In this document: positions 57,949 through 58,367 of the stretch, one piece after another
How the letters are laid out: each line of letters begins with the position of its first letter
Position numbering within the stretch: position 1 is the stretch's first letter
Origin: Desulfurococcales archaeon
GTDB lineage: Archaea > Thermoproteota > Thermoprotei_A > Sulfolobales > Fervidicoccaceae
Reading direction: 5' to 3'
DNA: 58,367 nucleotides
Assembly: GCA_027014955.1 (NCBI GenBank)
Contig: JALWDA010000073.1
Span: 76,926-135,292 of the forward strand
Made by a program: the position numbers and the translations under genes
Notes under the pieces: model-generated
Seen by the model: only the letters and a program-made list of their open reading frames with translations
Told to the model about the DNA's origin: nothing
Databases searched by the model: none

Positions 57949-58190
57949 CAGCATCTGATAGAATAGAACTAATAATCATCTCTGAGTTACCGGTCTGTTA
58001 AGAATGCGATATACGGGATGGCTTACTGTGAACATGGAGAGATAAAGCTTAGAGGCTTCGGAGCACTGTTATACTAATGGGGATAAACATTGTCTAAGGT
58101 GATAAGGGTCAGGTATGAGAAGGGCGTGCTTAAACCCTTGGAGCCTCTAGAGTTTAGGGAGGGAGAGGAGGTACTTGTCAAGGTTATAGC
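57949..58190 (+). repeat. Duplicated antitoxin-leader block, copy 2
   Basis: See copy 1 (55925-56160). Confidence 0.88.
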
Positions 58191-58293
58191 GGTTGAGGAG
58201 AGGAGGAAGCTCCTAAGGAGGAACCGGGGAGCTCTAGGCCCTGCTCCCAAGGAGCTTCTCGATAGGTTCATGTTGGAGGCTGAGGAGCAGTAA
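58090..58293 (+). CDS. DUF104-type antitoxin
   Basis: 67 aa; MSKVIRVRYEKGVLKPLEPLEFREGEEVLVKVIAVEERRK. Confidence 0.88.
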   Translation: MSKVIRVRYEKGVLKPLEPLEFREGEEVLVKVIAVEERRKLLRRNRGALGPAPKELLDRFMLEAEEQ

Positions 58294-58367
58294 TGCTATT
58301 CCTAGATACCAACGCTATAATCTATTATCTCCACGATGTTAAACACTACTCTCAAGTAGTAGAGGAC
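58293..58367 (+). CDS. PIN-domain VapC toxin, partial at window edge
   Basis: TAATG overlap with antitoxin stop; MLFLDTNAIIYYLHDVKHYSQVVED. Confidence 0.8.
   Translation, partial: MLFLDTNAIIYYLHDVKHYSQVVED

Noticed and set aside
1-58367. CRISPR array or cas genes
   Set aside because: No regularly spaced repeat-spacer pattern or Cas motif seen in the window.
1-58367. IS element / transposase gene
   Set aside because: No transposase-like ORF recognised; the only inverted-repeat element (50908-51041) is noncoding and reported separately.

Overview
This 58 kb window reads as a hyperthermophilic crenarchaeal chromosome segment: dense genes, TATA/BRE promoters, CCA-encoded tRNAs and archaeal-type protein families. 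About two thirds is metabolic core. It covers beta-oxidation (acyl-CoA dehydrogenases, thiolases, a DUF35 partner, a fused 3-hydroxyacyl-CoA dehydrogenase/enoyl-CoA hydratase, acyl-CoA ligase, EtfAB and a membrane EtfD/HdrD-like quinone-linked protein), TCA enzymes (fumarase, SucCD, aconitase, isocitrate dehydrogenase, citrate synthase) and a methylcitrate-type prpD-prpB-prpC cluster. There is also an ECF biotin transporter operon and a MacB-like ABC operon with a giant CARDB-like surface protein. The accessory parts are 28.1-33.2 kb and 49.9-58.4 kb. The main observations there are: (1) a tRNA-Thr(UGT) whose D-arm is interrupted by a predicted 32-nt bulge-helix-bulge intron; (2) two downstream copies of its 3' half (48 nt identical; 47 nt diverged), each preceded by the same GTTTCA-N16-TGAAAC dyad plus TATTTATA block, bounding two small tandem islands that carry toxin-antitoxin genes and an uncharacterised membrane-anchored protein, with no recognisable integrase; (3) a 134-nt structured three-way-junction RNA or MITE-like element at 50908-51041; (4) seven VapBC/PIN-type modules plus a PIN pseudogene, two of them behind a duplicated leader whose 60-nt core is identical. 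All assignments come from reading the sequence and recalled family motifs; no database search was run.
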